A DNA stretch of 64,000 nucleotides. It comes from Ureibacillus chungkukjangi. GTDB lineage: Bacteria; Bacillota; Bacilli; Bacillales_A; Planococcaceae. Under the pieces are notes generated by a model. That model was given only the letters and a program-made list of their open reading frames with translations, was not told the origin of the DNA and made no database searches. The position numbers and the translations under genes are program-made. Position 1 is the first letter of the stretch. Every line of letters starts with the position of its first letter. Where the stretch lies: NCBI RefSeq assembly GCF_003217295.1, contig NZ_QJTJ01000015.1, forward strand, positions 1 to 64,000, written 5' to 3'. Positions 25,040 through 33,503 of the stretch are shown one piece after another.

Positions 25040-25561
25040 TTACTTTTTGTTCAATCTTTTTTGTGATAATGCAAGTTTTCGATTATTGCGTGCTTCAAGA
25101 ATATCTGAACGATCGCGTAGCATATGTTTATGAAGGAGAAAGTCTTTGGGTAATGGAGACAGCTCTATTATTTGTTTTTGTACTAGTGAAGCAAGAGTTT
25201 CGTTTGTTATCATAAGCTGAAATGCTTCAAAGGGTTCACCGTTCTCAATAGCTTTCAAGCTGATTTCACAGTTATTACATAATTCATCGAACTCAACGAA
25301 CTCAAAAAAAGGAGATGTTTGATTCTGTGTGAAATTTTTCTTTGCCTTATTTAATATTTTCAAAGCACCGGCTGTATTGTTTCGGCGCCAATGATACATG
25401 CCAGTTGCAAGTTGGACATATCCTACCAGTGGGTGATCTTTTTCGCCAGGAGCACACATTTTCCAATATTCCTCTAAAACTTCGTGACACTCAAAATAAT
25501 CTTGATTGCCATTAAAATATGTACAAAAATCTACATATAATGGGTGAAGCAATGGATGCAT
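25040..25561 (-). CDS. ypuF: DUF309 family protein YpuF
   Basis: A 173-residue, mainly helical cytoplasmic protein with the DUF309 signature: FNGNQDYFECHEVLEEYWK (about 15-33) and GYVQLATGMYHWRRNN (about 47-62). Function is unknown. The gene neighbours ribT and scpA as in B. subtilis, here on the opposite strand to both. Confidence 0.85.
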   Translation of the reverse strand: MHPLLHPLYVDFCTYFNGNQDYFECHEVLEEYWKMCAPGEKDHPLVGYVQLATGMYHWRRNNTAGALKILNKAKKNFTQNQTSPFFEFVEFDELCNNCEISLKAIENGEPFEAFQLMITNETLASLVQKQIIELSPLPKDFLLHKHMLRDRSDILEARNNRKLALSQKRLNKK

Positions 25562-25662
25562 AACAATCCTCTTTCCTTATTACTAATTTTTGATTTAAAA
25601 TACATAAGGTACACATACTCTTATATATAAAAGAAAACGAACAAACGTCAGGTGGTTGACAC

Positions 25663-26436
25663 ATGTATGAAGTAAAATTAGATGCCTTTACAGGACCTCT
25701 TGATTTATTATTGCACTTAATTCATCGTTTGGAAATTGATATATATGATATTCCAATGGCAGAGCTAACTGCACAATATATTGATCATATACACACTATG
25801 AAAGAACTTGAGTTAAACGAAGCAAGTGAATATTTGGTGATGGCAGCAACACTACTTGCCATTAAAAGCCGCATGCTTCTTCCTATACATGAAGGTGAAA
25901 TGGAAGATGCGGAATTTGAGGTAGATGGACCTGACCCACGTGAGGAGCTTGTATCCAAACTAATCGAATATAAAAAATATAAAGAAGCAGCCGTAGAATT
26001 TAAGGAGCTAGAAGAAAATCGTGCTCAAGTATTTACGCGTACACCAAGCGATCTAACGGGCTTTGTTCCAGATGAACAGCTTGCGCTCTTTGATATGAAT
26101 GTCAATGTATACGATATGCTAAGTGCTTTTCAAAAGCTGCTGCGTCGTAAACAATTGAAAAAACCATTATCAACAAGAGTTGCAAGGCAAGAGATTTCGG
26201 TAAAAGCCCAAATGATTGCAGTTATTGATTCCTTAAAACTAAATGGTGGTAAATCTAAATTTTCTGATCTTTTCCCATATGAAGATAAATCTACAATGAT
26301 TGTAACTTTTTTATCATTACTCGAGCTAATGAAGCGCCATGTCGTTTTTGTAGAGCAGGAAAATAACTTCGAAGACTTAACAGTGACTTTACAAAAGGAG
26401 GATCTTAGCGATGAACTTGAACAGTTTGATGAGTAA
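25663..26436 (+). CDS. scpA: Segregation and condensation protein A
   Basis: The 257-residue kleisin subunit that links the heads of the Smc dimer in the bacterial condensin. The N-terminal helical domain begins YEVKLDAFTGPLDLLLHLI, the family signature, and the C-terminal winged helix (about 175-245) binds the Smc cap. It overlaps scpB by 26 nt, so both partners are co-translated. AGGTGG precedes the ATG. Confidence 0.96.
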   Translation: MYEVKLDAFTGPLDLLLHLIHRLEIDIYDIPMAELTAQYIDHIHTMKELELNEASEYLVMAATLLAIKSRMLLPIHEGEMEDAEFEVDGPDPREELVSKLIEYKKYKEAAVEFKELEENRAQVFTRTPSDLTGFVPDEQLALFDMNVNVYDMLSAFQKLLRRKQLKKPLSTRVARQEISVKAQMIAVIDSLKLNGGKSKFSDLFPYEDKSTMIVTFLSLLELMKRHVVFVEQENNFEDLTVTLQKEDLSDELEQFDE

Positions 26437-27001
26437 AATTGAGGCTCTACTTTTCGTAGTAGGGGATGAGGGCATGACTGCCAAACAACTCTCTCAATTA
26501 TTAGACGTCGATCTGATGGAAATTGAAGCAGCATTAAGTGAGCTTGAAACAAACTATAGTGAAGCAGAGGAACGCGGTGTAACCTTAAAAACATTAGCTG
26601 GTACATACCAACTGACAACAAAACCAGAAATGGCCGATACCATTAAAAAGCTAGTTGAAAACCCAAATAGCCAGGTTCTTTCAACAGCATCGCTAGAGGT
26701 TTTAGCAATTATTGCGTACAAGCAGCCCATCACGAGAACTGAAATTGAGGATTTACGTGGTGTGAAAAGTGAAAGACCGATTCAAACCCTCGTCTCTCGT
26801 GCTCTTGTACAAGAAGTCGGCAGAGCAGAAGGGACAGGTCGTGCAATTCTTTACGGAACAACGAAGGAATTCCTAAATTATTTTGGTCTAAAGGATTTAA
26901 CGGAGCTTCCTCCATTACCAGAAGGAAATGCAGTCGATGAAAATGAAGAATCGGATCTATTTATGACCAAGTTCCAAGAAGCGTTCAATTCTCAAGAATA
27001 A
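26411..27001 (+). CDS. scpB: Segregation and condensation protein B
   Basis: The 196-residue ScpB, a dimer of tandem winged helices that clamps ScpA in the condensin complex. The signature STASLEVLAIIAYKQPITR lies near 97-115, followed by VKSERPIQTLVSR. AAGGAGG lies inside scpA, 9 nt upstream of the ATG. Length is typical. Confidence 0.95.
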   Translation: MNLNSLMSKIEALLFVVGDEGMTAKQLSQLLDVDLMEIEAALSELETNYSEAEERGVTLKTLAGTYQLTTKPEMADTIKKLVENPNSQVLSTASLEVLAIIAYKQPITRTEIEDLRGVKSERPIQTLVSRALVQEVGRAEGTGRAILYGTTKEFLNYFGLKDLTELPPLPEGNAVDENEESDLFMTKFQEAFNSQE

Positions 27002-27039
27002 CTATCCTCATTCATCAAATGCCTTCAAAGGAGCATAAG

Positions 27040-27090
27040 ATGATTAGACGAAAAATGTATCTTGATTTTAAAAAAGGAGTGGCTTGTTGA
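27040..27090 (+). CDS. 16-residue leader peptide before the carboxypeptidase gene
   Basis: AAAGGAG stands 6 nt before an ATG that opens a 16-codon frame, MIRRKMYLDFKKGVAC, whose TGA overlaps the TTG start of the carboxypeptidase gene (TTGA). The arrangement would couple translation of the weak TTG start to the leader. The peptide itself has no recognisable motif. Confidence 0.4.
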   Translation: MIRRKMYLDFKKGVAC

Positions 27091-28073
27091 AGAAAATTGC
27101 AAAAGTCTTTTTTGCGTTTATGTGTATGATGGTTGTATTTTTCTCTGTAACTCAAGCAGCAAGTGCTTCCTATGCTGTAATTGATGCAGAAACAGGAAGA
27201 TTATTAGAAGGAAGCAGTCCCCATACTCGAATGCCGATTGCTAGCTTGACGAAAATTTGGACAGCTCTTATTGCGATTGAAAATAGTAAGCTGGATGATG
27301 AAGTGGAGATCACTCAAAGAGCAGCCTTAAGCGAGGGCTCATCTATCTATTTAGAGCCAGGTGAGAAAATCAAAGTAGAATCGTTACTTTACGGGTTAAT
27401 GCTTAGATCAGGTAATGATGCTGCTTATGCTTTAGCAGAGCATGCAGGAGGCTCACTTGAAGGATTTGTTGATTTGATGAATGAAAAAGCGGATTTATAC
27501 GGTTTAAATAATACAGATTTCACTAATCCATCTGGTTTGCATAATGATATTCATCTTTCTTCAGCCTACGATACAGCACAAATGCTAAGGATTGCCCTGC
27601 AAAACGAAACCTTTAAAAAGGTTTCTTCAACAATTAACTATAAAGAGCCGTCAAAAGGAGTTACTTGGCAAAACAAACACCGCTTATTACGCCAGCAGGT
27701 TGGTGCGGTTTCAGGGAAGACAGGCTTCACAAAAGTTGCTGGCAGAACATTAGCAACCTATTTTGAACAGGATAACAAAAAGGTAATTGTCGTTACCTTG
27801 AGTGAATCAAATGATTGGCAAGTACATAAAGGGCTTGCAAATAAAATTTTTGATAACTATGAGTATGTCACAGTTGCAGACAAAGGAAAATATCAAGCAA
27901 CAGAAGAAAAATCTGTAGAGCTAGCACAGCCAATTTCCATTCTTCTTAATAAGCAAGAAGCGAAAGAAGTTCGAAATGTGCTGCATTTGTCAAGAAAACA
28001 AGGGCAATTTGGTATTTGGCATGTTATGTTAAATGATGAAAGTATTTATGCTGCAAGAGTAAATGTGAAATAA
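27087..28073 (+). CDS. D-alanyl-D-alanine carboxypeptidase (low-molecular-weight PBP)
   Basis: A 328-residue serine-type D,D-carboxypeptidase with an N-terminal signal peptide (cleavage near ASAS, about 26). It trims the terminal D-Ala of peptidoglycan stems. The three active-site motifs are intact: SLTK (Ser53-Lys56), SGN (about 108) and KTG (about 211). It holds the position of dacB (spore cortex carboxypeptidase) between scpB and rluB, but is shorter than DacB or DacF (about 380). The start is TTG: 27087 has GGAG at 7 nt; 27084 is a possible alternative. Confidence 0.88.
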   Translation: MKKIAKVFFAFMCMMVVFFSVTQAASASYAVIDAETGRLLEGSSPHTRMPIASLTKIWTALIAIENSKLDDEVEITQRAALSEGSSIYLEPGEKIKVESLLYGLMLRSGNDAAYALAEHAGGSLEGFVDLMNEKADLYGLNNTDFTNPSGLHNDIHLSSAYDTAQMLRIALQNETFKKVSSTINYKEPSKGVTWQNKHRLLRQQVGAVSGKTGFTKVAGRTLATYFEQDNKKVIVVTLSESNDWQVHKGLANKIFDNYEYVTVADKGKYQATEEKSVELAQPISILLNKQEAKEVRNVLHLSRKQGQFGIWHVMLNDESIYAARVNVK

Positions 28074-28107
28074 AAAATGAAGTACGATTGAACTGCTGTT
28101 AGTATTT

Positions 28108-28139
28108 TAGGACTGCGTGAGAGCAGTCTTATTTTTTGC
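28108..28139 (+). terminator. Terminator of the carboxypeptidase gene
   Basis: GACTGC pairs with GCAGTC around GTGAGA, followed by TTATTTTTT. Confidence 0.75.
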
Positions 28140-28330
28140 ATACTTAGAGAAAAATGTCGAAAAATGAAATAGACCGAATTAAATACAATCGAGCTAGGGG
28201 ATTTCCATCTCCTTTCAAAATAGTTAAACAACTTTTGGAATAAGCTGTTTTTCTTTAATAATGCGGTAGAATATGACATAATTTTGAGGCAGACTTATAT
28301 GTGCTTACACGGATGAATGAGGTGGAGACA

Positions 28331-29065
28331 ATGGAAAGATTACAAAAAGTAATAGCTTATGCTGGTGTAGCTTCAAGGCGTAAAGCAGAAGAATTAATAG
28401 TTGAAGGAAAAGTAAAAGTAAATGGAAAAGTTGTAAAGGAGCTAGGTACGAAAGTATCGAATTCAGACACAATTGAAGTAAATGGCGTAAAGCTTGAAAA
28501 AGAGGACAAAGTATACTTCCTACTATACAAACCAAGAGGTATCATCTCTGCTGTTACGGATGACAAAGGCAGAAAAACAGTAACGGATCTCTTTAAAAAA
28601 CATGTACATCAACGTATTTTCCCAGTTGGTCGTTTGGACTATGATACGTCAGGATTATTGCTGCTAACGAATGATGGAGAATTTGCCTATCAAATGACAC
28701 ATCCTAAATTCAAAATCGATAAAACATATATCGCTCGTGTAAAAGGTATACCAACAATTGATGGTCTGAAAAAACTGCAACGTGGTATCAAATTAGAGGA
28801 TGGAAAAACAGCACCAGCCAAGGTGAGTATGACATCCTTTGATGAACAAGCGAGTAAAGCGATTTGTGAGATTACAATCCATGAGGGTAGAAATCGTCAG
28901 GTTCGTCGTATGTTTGAAGCAATTGGGACACCAGTTGTAAAACTTAAGCGTGAACGTTTTGCTTTTCTAGATCTAGGTGGCTTGGTGCCAGGTGAATACA
29001 GAGAGCTAACAAAGCATGAAGTGAAATTACTTCGTGTACTATCTGATACAGGTAAAATTGATTAA
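28331..29065 (+). CDS. rluB: 23S rRNA pseudouridine synthase RluB
   Basis: A 244-residue RsuA-family pseudouridine synthase with an N-terminal S4 RNA-binding domain (ERLQKVIAYAGVASRRKAEE) and the catalytic motif GRLDYDTSGLLLLTNDGE, where the Asp after GRL is the nucleophile. RNRQVRRMFEAIG-type C-terminal motif is present as GRNRQVRRMFEA. It should modify the position equivalent to U2605 in 23S rRNA. The ATG at 28331 has AGGTGGAG upstream; the ATG at 28313 is less well served. In B. subtilis spmA-spmB precede it; they are missing here. Confidence 0.93.
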   Translation: MERLQKVIAYAGVASRRKAEELIVEGKVKVNGKVVKELGTKVSNSDTIEVNGVKLEKEDKVYFLLYKPRGIISAVTDDKGRKTVTDLFKKHVHQRIFPVGRLDYDTSGLLLLTNDGEFAYQMTHPKFKIDKTYIARVKGIPTIDGLKKLQRGIKLEDGKTAPAKVSMTSFDEQASKAICEITIHEGRNRQVRRMFEAIGTPVVKLKRERFAFLDLGGLVPGEYRELTKHEVKLLRVLSDTGKID

Positions 29066-29111
29066 GTAAAAATGACAGTCCGTGAAAACGTTCATAATTC
29101 AGTCAAAAACA

Positions 29112-29143
29112 ATAGCAAATGCGTTTTTTGAGTTTGCTATAAT
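29112..29143 (+). promoter_or_regulatory. Candidate resA promoter with inverted repeat
   Basis: TATAAT (29138-29143) overlaps the right arm of a perfect 8-bp inverted repeat ATAGCAAA/TTTGCTAT (29112-29140). There is no good -35 hexamer, consistent with activator dependence. B. subtilis resA is activated by ResD. Confidence 0.45.
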
Positions 29144-29182
29144 AAAACAGATTGAATAGTTTTCGCAGGGAGGAAACGACAT

Positions 29183-29728
29183 ATGGATAAAAAAAAGAAG
29201 CGTTCAATAACTCGTGGTGTTATTCTCGTTGTTCTTTTAGCAGCAATTGTATATGCAGTCTATACTTCTGCAACAAATGACAAGGTGAAAGTGCTGCAGG
29301 TTGGCGACAAAGCACCCGATTTTGAACTAGTGGATTTATATGAAAGCGGTTTAAAACATCGCCTTTCGGATTATGAGGGCAAGGGGGTCTTCTTAAATTT
29401 CTGGGGAACTTGGTGTGAACCATGTAAAAAAGAGATGCCAGCCATGTCCCGTCAATATGCAAGCTACAAAGAGCAAGGCGTTGAAGTGTTAACGGTTAAT
29501 ATTGCTCAAACAGAATTTGAAGTGAAAAAGTTTCTTGAAAGCTTAGATGTTCACTTCCCTGCTGTTATTGATAATACTAAAGCGGTGATGACTGCATACA
29601 ATGTCAATCCATTGCCTACAACAATCCTGATCAATCCTGAAGGTAGAGTTGAAAAAATCATTACTGGTGAAATGAGCGAAGCACAAATCGCCTCATATAT
29701 GGAATCAATTAAGCCAGAACAGGAGTAA
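29183..29728 (+). CDS. resA: Thiol-disulfide oxidoreductase ResA
   Basis: A 181-residue membrane-anchored thioredoxin-fold protein (signal anchor about 11-30) that reduces apocytochrome c outside the membrane. The active site is WCEPC (Cys78, Cys81), and the cis-Pro loop reads NPLPTT. It is the first gene of resABC, followed by resB 5 nt later. Confidence 0.95.
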   Translation: MDKKKKRSITRGVILVVLLAAIVYAVYTSATNDKVKVLQVGDKAPDFELVDLYESGLKHRLSDYEGKGVFLNFWGTWCEPCKKEMPAMSRQYASYKEQGVEVLTVNIAQTEFEVKKFLESLDVHFPAVIDNTKAVMTAYNVNPLPTTILINPEGRVEKIITGEMSEAQIASYMESIKPEQE

Positions 29729-29733
29729 TTTAT

Positions 29734-31392
29734 ATGGAAAAGATTATTTGTGTTTGTGGTCATGAAAATCCAGCAGGTACCAAGCTTTGTGGAAAGTGTG
29801 GTCGGCCACTAACAGAAGAAGCAAAAACAAGTAAAATTCTTGATATGAAATACGATGGTGCTGCGATCCGTTCAAAAACGCGCAATAAATCGATTGTTGA
29901 TAAAATCTGGAACTTCTTTTCAAGTGTAAAAGTAGGTATTACCCTAATTATCATTAATCTAGTTGCAGCATCGATTGGGACGATTTTTCCGCAGGAGTTT
30001 TATATCAGTGTTTCAACAGAGGCTCAAAAAGCTGAGTATTATGAGCAAAATTACGGTTCTTTAGGGAAGCTATACTATGAGCTCGGACTTTCAGATGTCT
30101 ATAGTTCTTGGTGGTTCCAAATCCTGGTAGGGATGCTCGCTATCTCGATTATCGTTGCTAGTATTGACCGAGGAATCCCGTTACACAAATCTCTAAAAAA
30201 TCAGCGTGTAAAACGACATGCCAGCTTTATGAAGCGTCAGCGTATCATTTCTGAAGGTGCTATTACTGACGGCGATTCAGCTAAAACGTTGAACATCGTT
30301 GAAGAAAATATGAAAAAGCTAAAATACAAGGTTCGACGTGATGGCAATGCCCTACTTGCTGAGCGTGGTCGCTTTTCTCGTTATGGCCCATACATAAATC
30401 ATGTTGGTTTAATTACCTTCCTAGCTGCAGTAATGCTTCGACTTGTTCCTGGATTCTATGTAGATGAGTCAATGTGGGTACGTGAAGGTGAAATGCGTGC
30501 AGTTCCTGGAATGGAAGGCTATTTTATAGAGAATGAAAAATTCATATTAGAATTACATGATAATGAGACAACAGAAAACCAAGAGCTACAAGGTGTGAAT
30601 GTTGTTGCAAAAAACTATCAAACTAACGCAAAGTTATATAAACAAACTGAAGATTCAGTTGCAGGTAAGGCGGATAACTTAGAATTAGTGAAGGAATACG
30701 AAATTCGAGTAAATCATCCACTTCAGCATGATGGTTATTCCTTCTATCAAATGGACTTCCGTTTAAATGAAATTAAAACAATGAATTTTGAACTGACAAA
30801 TAAGGAATCAGGGGAATCTTTAGGTGCTGTAAGTGTAGACTTAACTAATCCTCAAGATGAGTATGTAATTGACGAACAAACTAAAGTTCAATTATTAGGC
30901 TATTACCCTGACTTCTCAGGCTTTGAGGATGGGGAGCCACAAACGGCAACGCCAACTCCTAATAATCCAGCATTTATCTTTAAAATGACAACACCAGAAA
31001 AACCAGAGGGTGAAGTAAGCTTTGTAGCGATTCAGCAAACAATCGAACCTAATGGTGATAATGCTCACAAAATGGAATTCCAAAGTGTTGAAACAAGAAA
31101 TATGTCTGGTTTAACAGTTCATAAGGACAGCTCAATCCCAATGCTTGCAATTGGTGGAGCAATCTTTATGATTGGAGTAGCAATCGGTTCTTATTGGAAT
31201 CACCGTCGTATTTGGGTAGAGCAGCTAGAGGATGGGACAATTCGTCTAGCAGCACATACAAACAAAAACTGGTTTGGTATAAAGAAAGATTTAGATTCAC
31301 TAACTGAATCTGCACATCTGCCTCAATATATCGATCAGTCTGACGATGGGGAAGACGAAGAAAAAGAAAAGGAAGGTGACAGCACCTTATGA
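29734..31392 (+). CDS. resB: Cytochrome c biogenesis protein ResB
   Basis: The 552-residue system II cytochrome c synthase subunit (Ccs1). It has an N-terminal zinc ribbon (CVCGHENPAGTKLCGKCG, about 5-22), then three membrane helices, a large external domain and a fourth helix near 475-495 (SIPMLAIGGAIFMIGVAIGS). With ResC it exports and attaches haem. The tail is highly acidic. It overlaps resC by 4 nt (ATGA). Confidence 0.95.
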   Translation: MEKIICVCGHENPAGTKLCGKCGRPLTEEAKTSKILDMKYDGAAIRSKTRNKSIVDKIWNFFSSVKVGITLIIINLVAASIGTIFPQEFYISVSTEAQKAEYYEQNYGSLGKLYYELGLSDVYSSWWFQILVGMLAISIIVASIDRGIPLHKSLKNQRVKRHASFMKRQRIISEGAITDGDSAKTLNIVEENMKKLKYKVRRDGNALLAERGRFSRYGPYINHVGLITFLAAVMLRLVPGFYVDESMWVREGEMRAVPGMEGYFIENEKFILELHDNETTENQELQGVNVVAKNYQTNAKLYKQTEDSVAGKADNLELVKEYEIRVNHPLQHDGYSFYQMDFRLNEIKTMNFELTNKESGESLGAVSVDLTNPQDEYVIDEQTKVQLLGYYPDFSGFEDGEPQTATPTPNNPAFIFKMTTPEKPEGEVSFVAIQQTIEPNGDNAHKMEFQSVETRNMSGLTVHKDSSIPMLAIGGAIFMIGVAIGSYWNHRRIWVEQLEDGTIRLAAHTNKNWFGIKKDLDSLTESAHLPQYIDQSDDGEDEEKEKEGDSTL

Positions 31393-32579
31393 GTTTAATT
31401 AGTTTAAGTGGGAACCTACTATTTGTAGCATTTATCGCCTATTTGGTAGGGACATTACTATTTGGCGGTGCTATTAAAAGTAATAAACCTGATGGTGCGG
31501 TAAATCGTGCAGATAAATGGGGAAGATTAGCCATAATCGTTACGATTATTGGGTTATTGGCACATCTAGGTTACTTCATTACCCGCTGGATTTATAAAGG
31601 ACATGCACCTGTAAGTAATATGTTTGAGTTTACTACAGCGTTTGGTATGTTCATCATTGCGGCATTTATTTTAATTTACTATATGTATCGTTTAACAGCA
31701 CTTGGTCTTGTGGCATTACCGGTTGCCATCTTAATAATCGGTTATGCTGCGATGTTCCCAACGAGTGTGGATCCTCTTGTTCCTTCACTTCAAAGCTATT
31801 GGTTAACGGTTCACGTTATTACAGCAGCAATGGGACAATCGATTTTAGCCATAAGTGCTGTGGCGGGATTAGTCTATCTATTAAAAGCCGTTGATCCGAA
31901 GAAGAAATCTAAAAGTCGTTTCTGGATGGAAGCAGTACTTTACTTCGGTGTTTTAGTAGTAGGATTTATTCTTGCAACGGTAATTTTCAAGGGTATTGGC
32001 TATGAAGCAGACTTTACTTATATTGATACACAGGATAGTGAAAAAGAAATTACGTACTATATGCCAGCTGTATTTGGTATGAATGACTCTACGTTGTTAA
32101 CAGACAATGCAATGGAACCGATTTTTGAAATGCCAGCTGTTATTAATGCGAAAAAATTAACTACAGTATTCTGGGCTTTCATCATTGGTTCAGTAATCTA
32201 TATATTGGTTCGATTAGTTACACGCAGAAGTATTCTTGATATGCTACATCCTTTAGTGCAAAAAGTTAATTTAAACCTATTAGACGAAGTTGGCTATCGT
32301 TCAGTATTGATCGGTTTTCCTGTCTTTACTTTAGGAGCACTAGTCTTTGCAATGATTTGGGCACAGGAAGCATGGGGACGTTATTGGGGCTGGGATCCAA
32401 AAGAGGTTTGGGCTCTGATTACATGGCTATTCTATGCTGCTTACCTGCATTTGCGTCTATCAAAAGGATGGGAAGGGAAAAAATCTGCATGGCTTGCGGT
32501 TATCGGCTTTGCAATTATTCTCTTTAACTTAATCGTTGTAAACTTAGTAATTGCTGGTTTACACTCTTACGCTGCATAA
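31389..32579 (+). CDS. resC: Cytochrome c biogenesis protein ResC
   Basis: The 396-residue haem-handling partner of ResB (CcsA family). The tryptophan-rich WWD-type motif appears as WGRYWGWDPKEVWALITW (about 325-342), flanked by His residues (for example HVITAAMG and YLHLRLSKGW) that ligate haem. About eight membrane helices are present. A terminator ends the resABC transcript just downstream. Confidence 0.95.
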   Translation: MSLISLSGNLLFVAFIAYLVGTLLFGGAIKSNKPDGAVNRADKWGRLAIIVTIIGLLAHLGYFITRWIYKGHAPVSNMFEFTTAFGMFIIAAFILIYYMYRLTALGLVALPVAILIIGYAAMFPTSVDPLVPSLQSYWLTVHVITAAMGQSILAISAVAGLVYLLKAVDPKKKSKSRFWMEAVLYFGVLVVGFILATVIFKGIGYEADFTYIDTQDSEKEITYYMPAVFGMNDSTLLTDNAMEPIFEMPAVINAKKLTTVFWAFIIGSVIYILVRLVTRRSILDMLHPLVQKVNLNLLDEVGYRSVLIGFPVFTLGALVFAMIWAQEAWGRYWGWDPKEVWALITWLFYAAYLHLRLSKGWEGKKSAWLAVIGFAIILFNLIVVNLVIAGLHSYAA

Positions 32580-32589
32580 AGGAAATGTT

Positions 32590-32626
32590 GAAAGTTCTTC
32601 TCAGAAATGGGGAGAACTTTCTTTTT
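32590..32626 (+). terminator. resABC terminator
   Basis: GAAAGTTCTTCTC pairs with GGAGAACTTTC, followed by five T. It separates resABC from resDE. Confidence 0.85.
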
Positions 32627-32786
32627 AGGAGGATCTGGCTTTTTAATGAGATACTTAGCGATCAGCAAAGCTTTCTTCCATAAATCTAAATTTGGTAGTG
32701 TCAAGTTAAGATTTCTATTATATTCTTTAAATTTTCGACATGAAATTGTACAATAGGAAAGAGAAAGAATGAGAGGGGTAAAACCT

Positions 32787-33503
32787 ATGTCTGAAAATAT
32801 TTCTGTGTTAGTAGTAGATGATGAGGATCGTATTCGCCGCTTATTAAGAATGTACCTTGAACGTGAAGGGTATATCGTAGATGAAGCTGAGAATGGGGAA
32901 ATGGCTCTCACAATGGCGTTAGAAAAAGATTATCATTGTATACTTTTGGATATTATGATGCCAGAAAAAGATGGCTTGCAAGTCTGTGAGGAGCTTCGTT
33001 TAGAAAAAACAACACCAATTATTTTATTAACTGCTAAGGGCGAGGAAGCAAACCGTGTACAAGGGTTTGAGCTTGGTGCAGATGATTATATAGTGAAACC
33101 GTTTAGTCCTAGAGAAGTGATTTTACGTCTGAAAGCGATTTTACGACGATCTTCAGCATTTTCACCTGTTACAACCCCTACTACATCTAAAGATCTAGTG
33201 GTATTCCCGCATCTAACGATCGATCATGATGCACATAGAGTGTCGGCAGATGGAATAGAAGTGAACTTAACGCCGAAAGAGTATGAGTTACTATACTTCT
33301 TAGCGAAAGCACCAGATAAGGTTTTCGATCGTGAGCAATTATTAAAAGAAGTATGGCATTACGATTTCTTTGGAGATTTACGTACAGTTGATACTCATGT
33401 TAAACGTTTACGTGAGAAGCTAAACCGTGTGTCAGAGGATGCTGCTAAAATGATTGTCACTGTTTGGGGTGTAGGCTATAAATTTGAGGTTGTAAATGAA
33501 TAG
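32787..33503 (+). CDS. resD: Response regulator ResD
   Basis: A 238-residue OmpR/PhoB-type regulator of aerobic and anaerobic respiration genes. The receiver domain has DDED at 11-14, phospho-acceptor Asp55 (LLDIMMP) and Lys in IVKPFSPREV. The winged-helix domain carries GDLRTVDTHVKRLREKL. The ATG at 32787 has GAGAGGGG at 7-8 nt; the upstream ATG at 32769 is a weaker option. It overlaps resE by 8 nt. Confidence 0.95.
   Translation: MSENISVLVVDDEDRIRRLLRMYLEREGYIVDEAENGEMALTMALEKDYHCILLDIMMPEKDGLQVCEELRLEKTTPIILLTAKGEEANRVQGFELGADDYIVKPFSPREVILRLKAILRRSSAFSPVTTPTTSKDLVVFPHLTIDHDAHRVSADGIEVNLTPKEYELLYFLAKAPDKVFDREQLLKEVWHYDFFGDLRTVDTHVKRLREKLNRVSEDAAKMIVTVWGVGYKFEVVNE

Noticed and set aside
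25000-25215. 71-codon plus-strand frame after ribT
   Set aside because: It overlaps the ribT-ypuF terminator and lies antisense to ypuF, which has clear family motifs.
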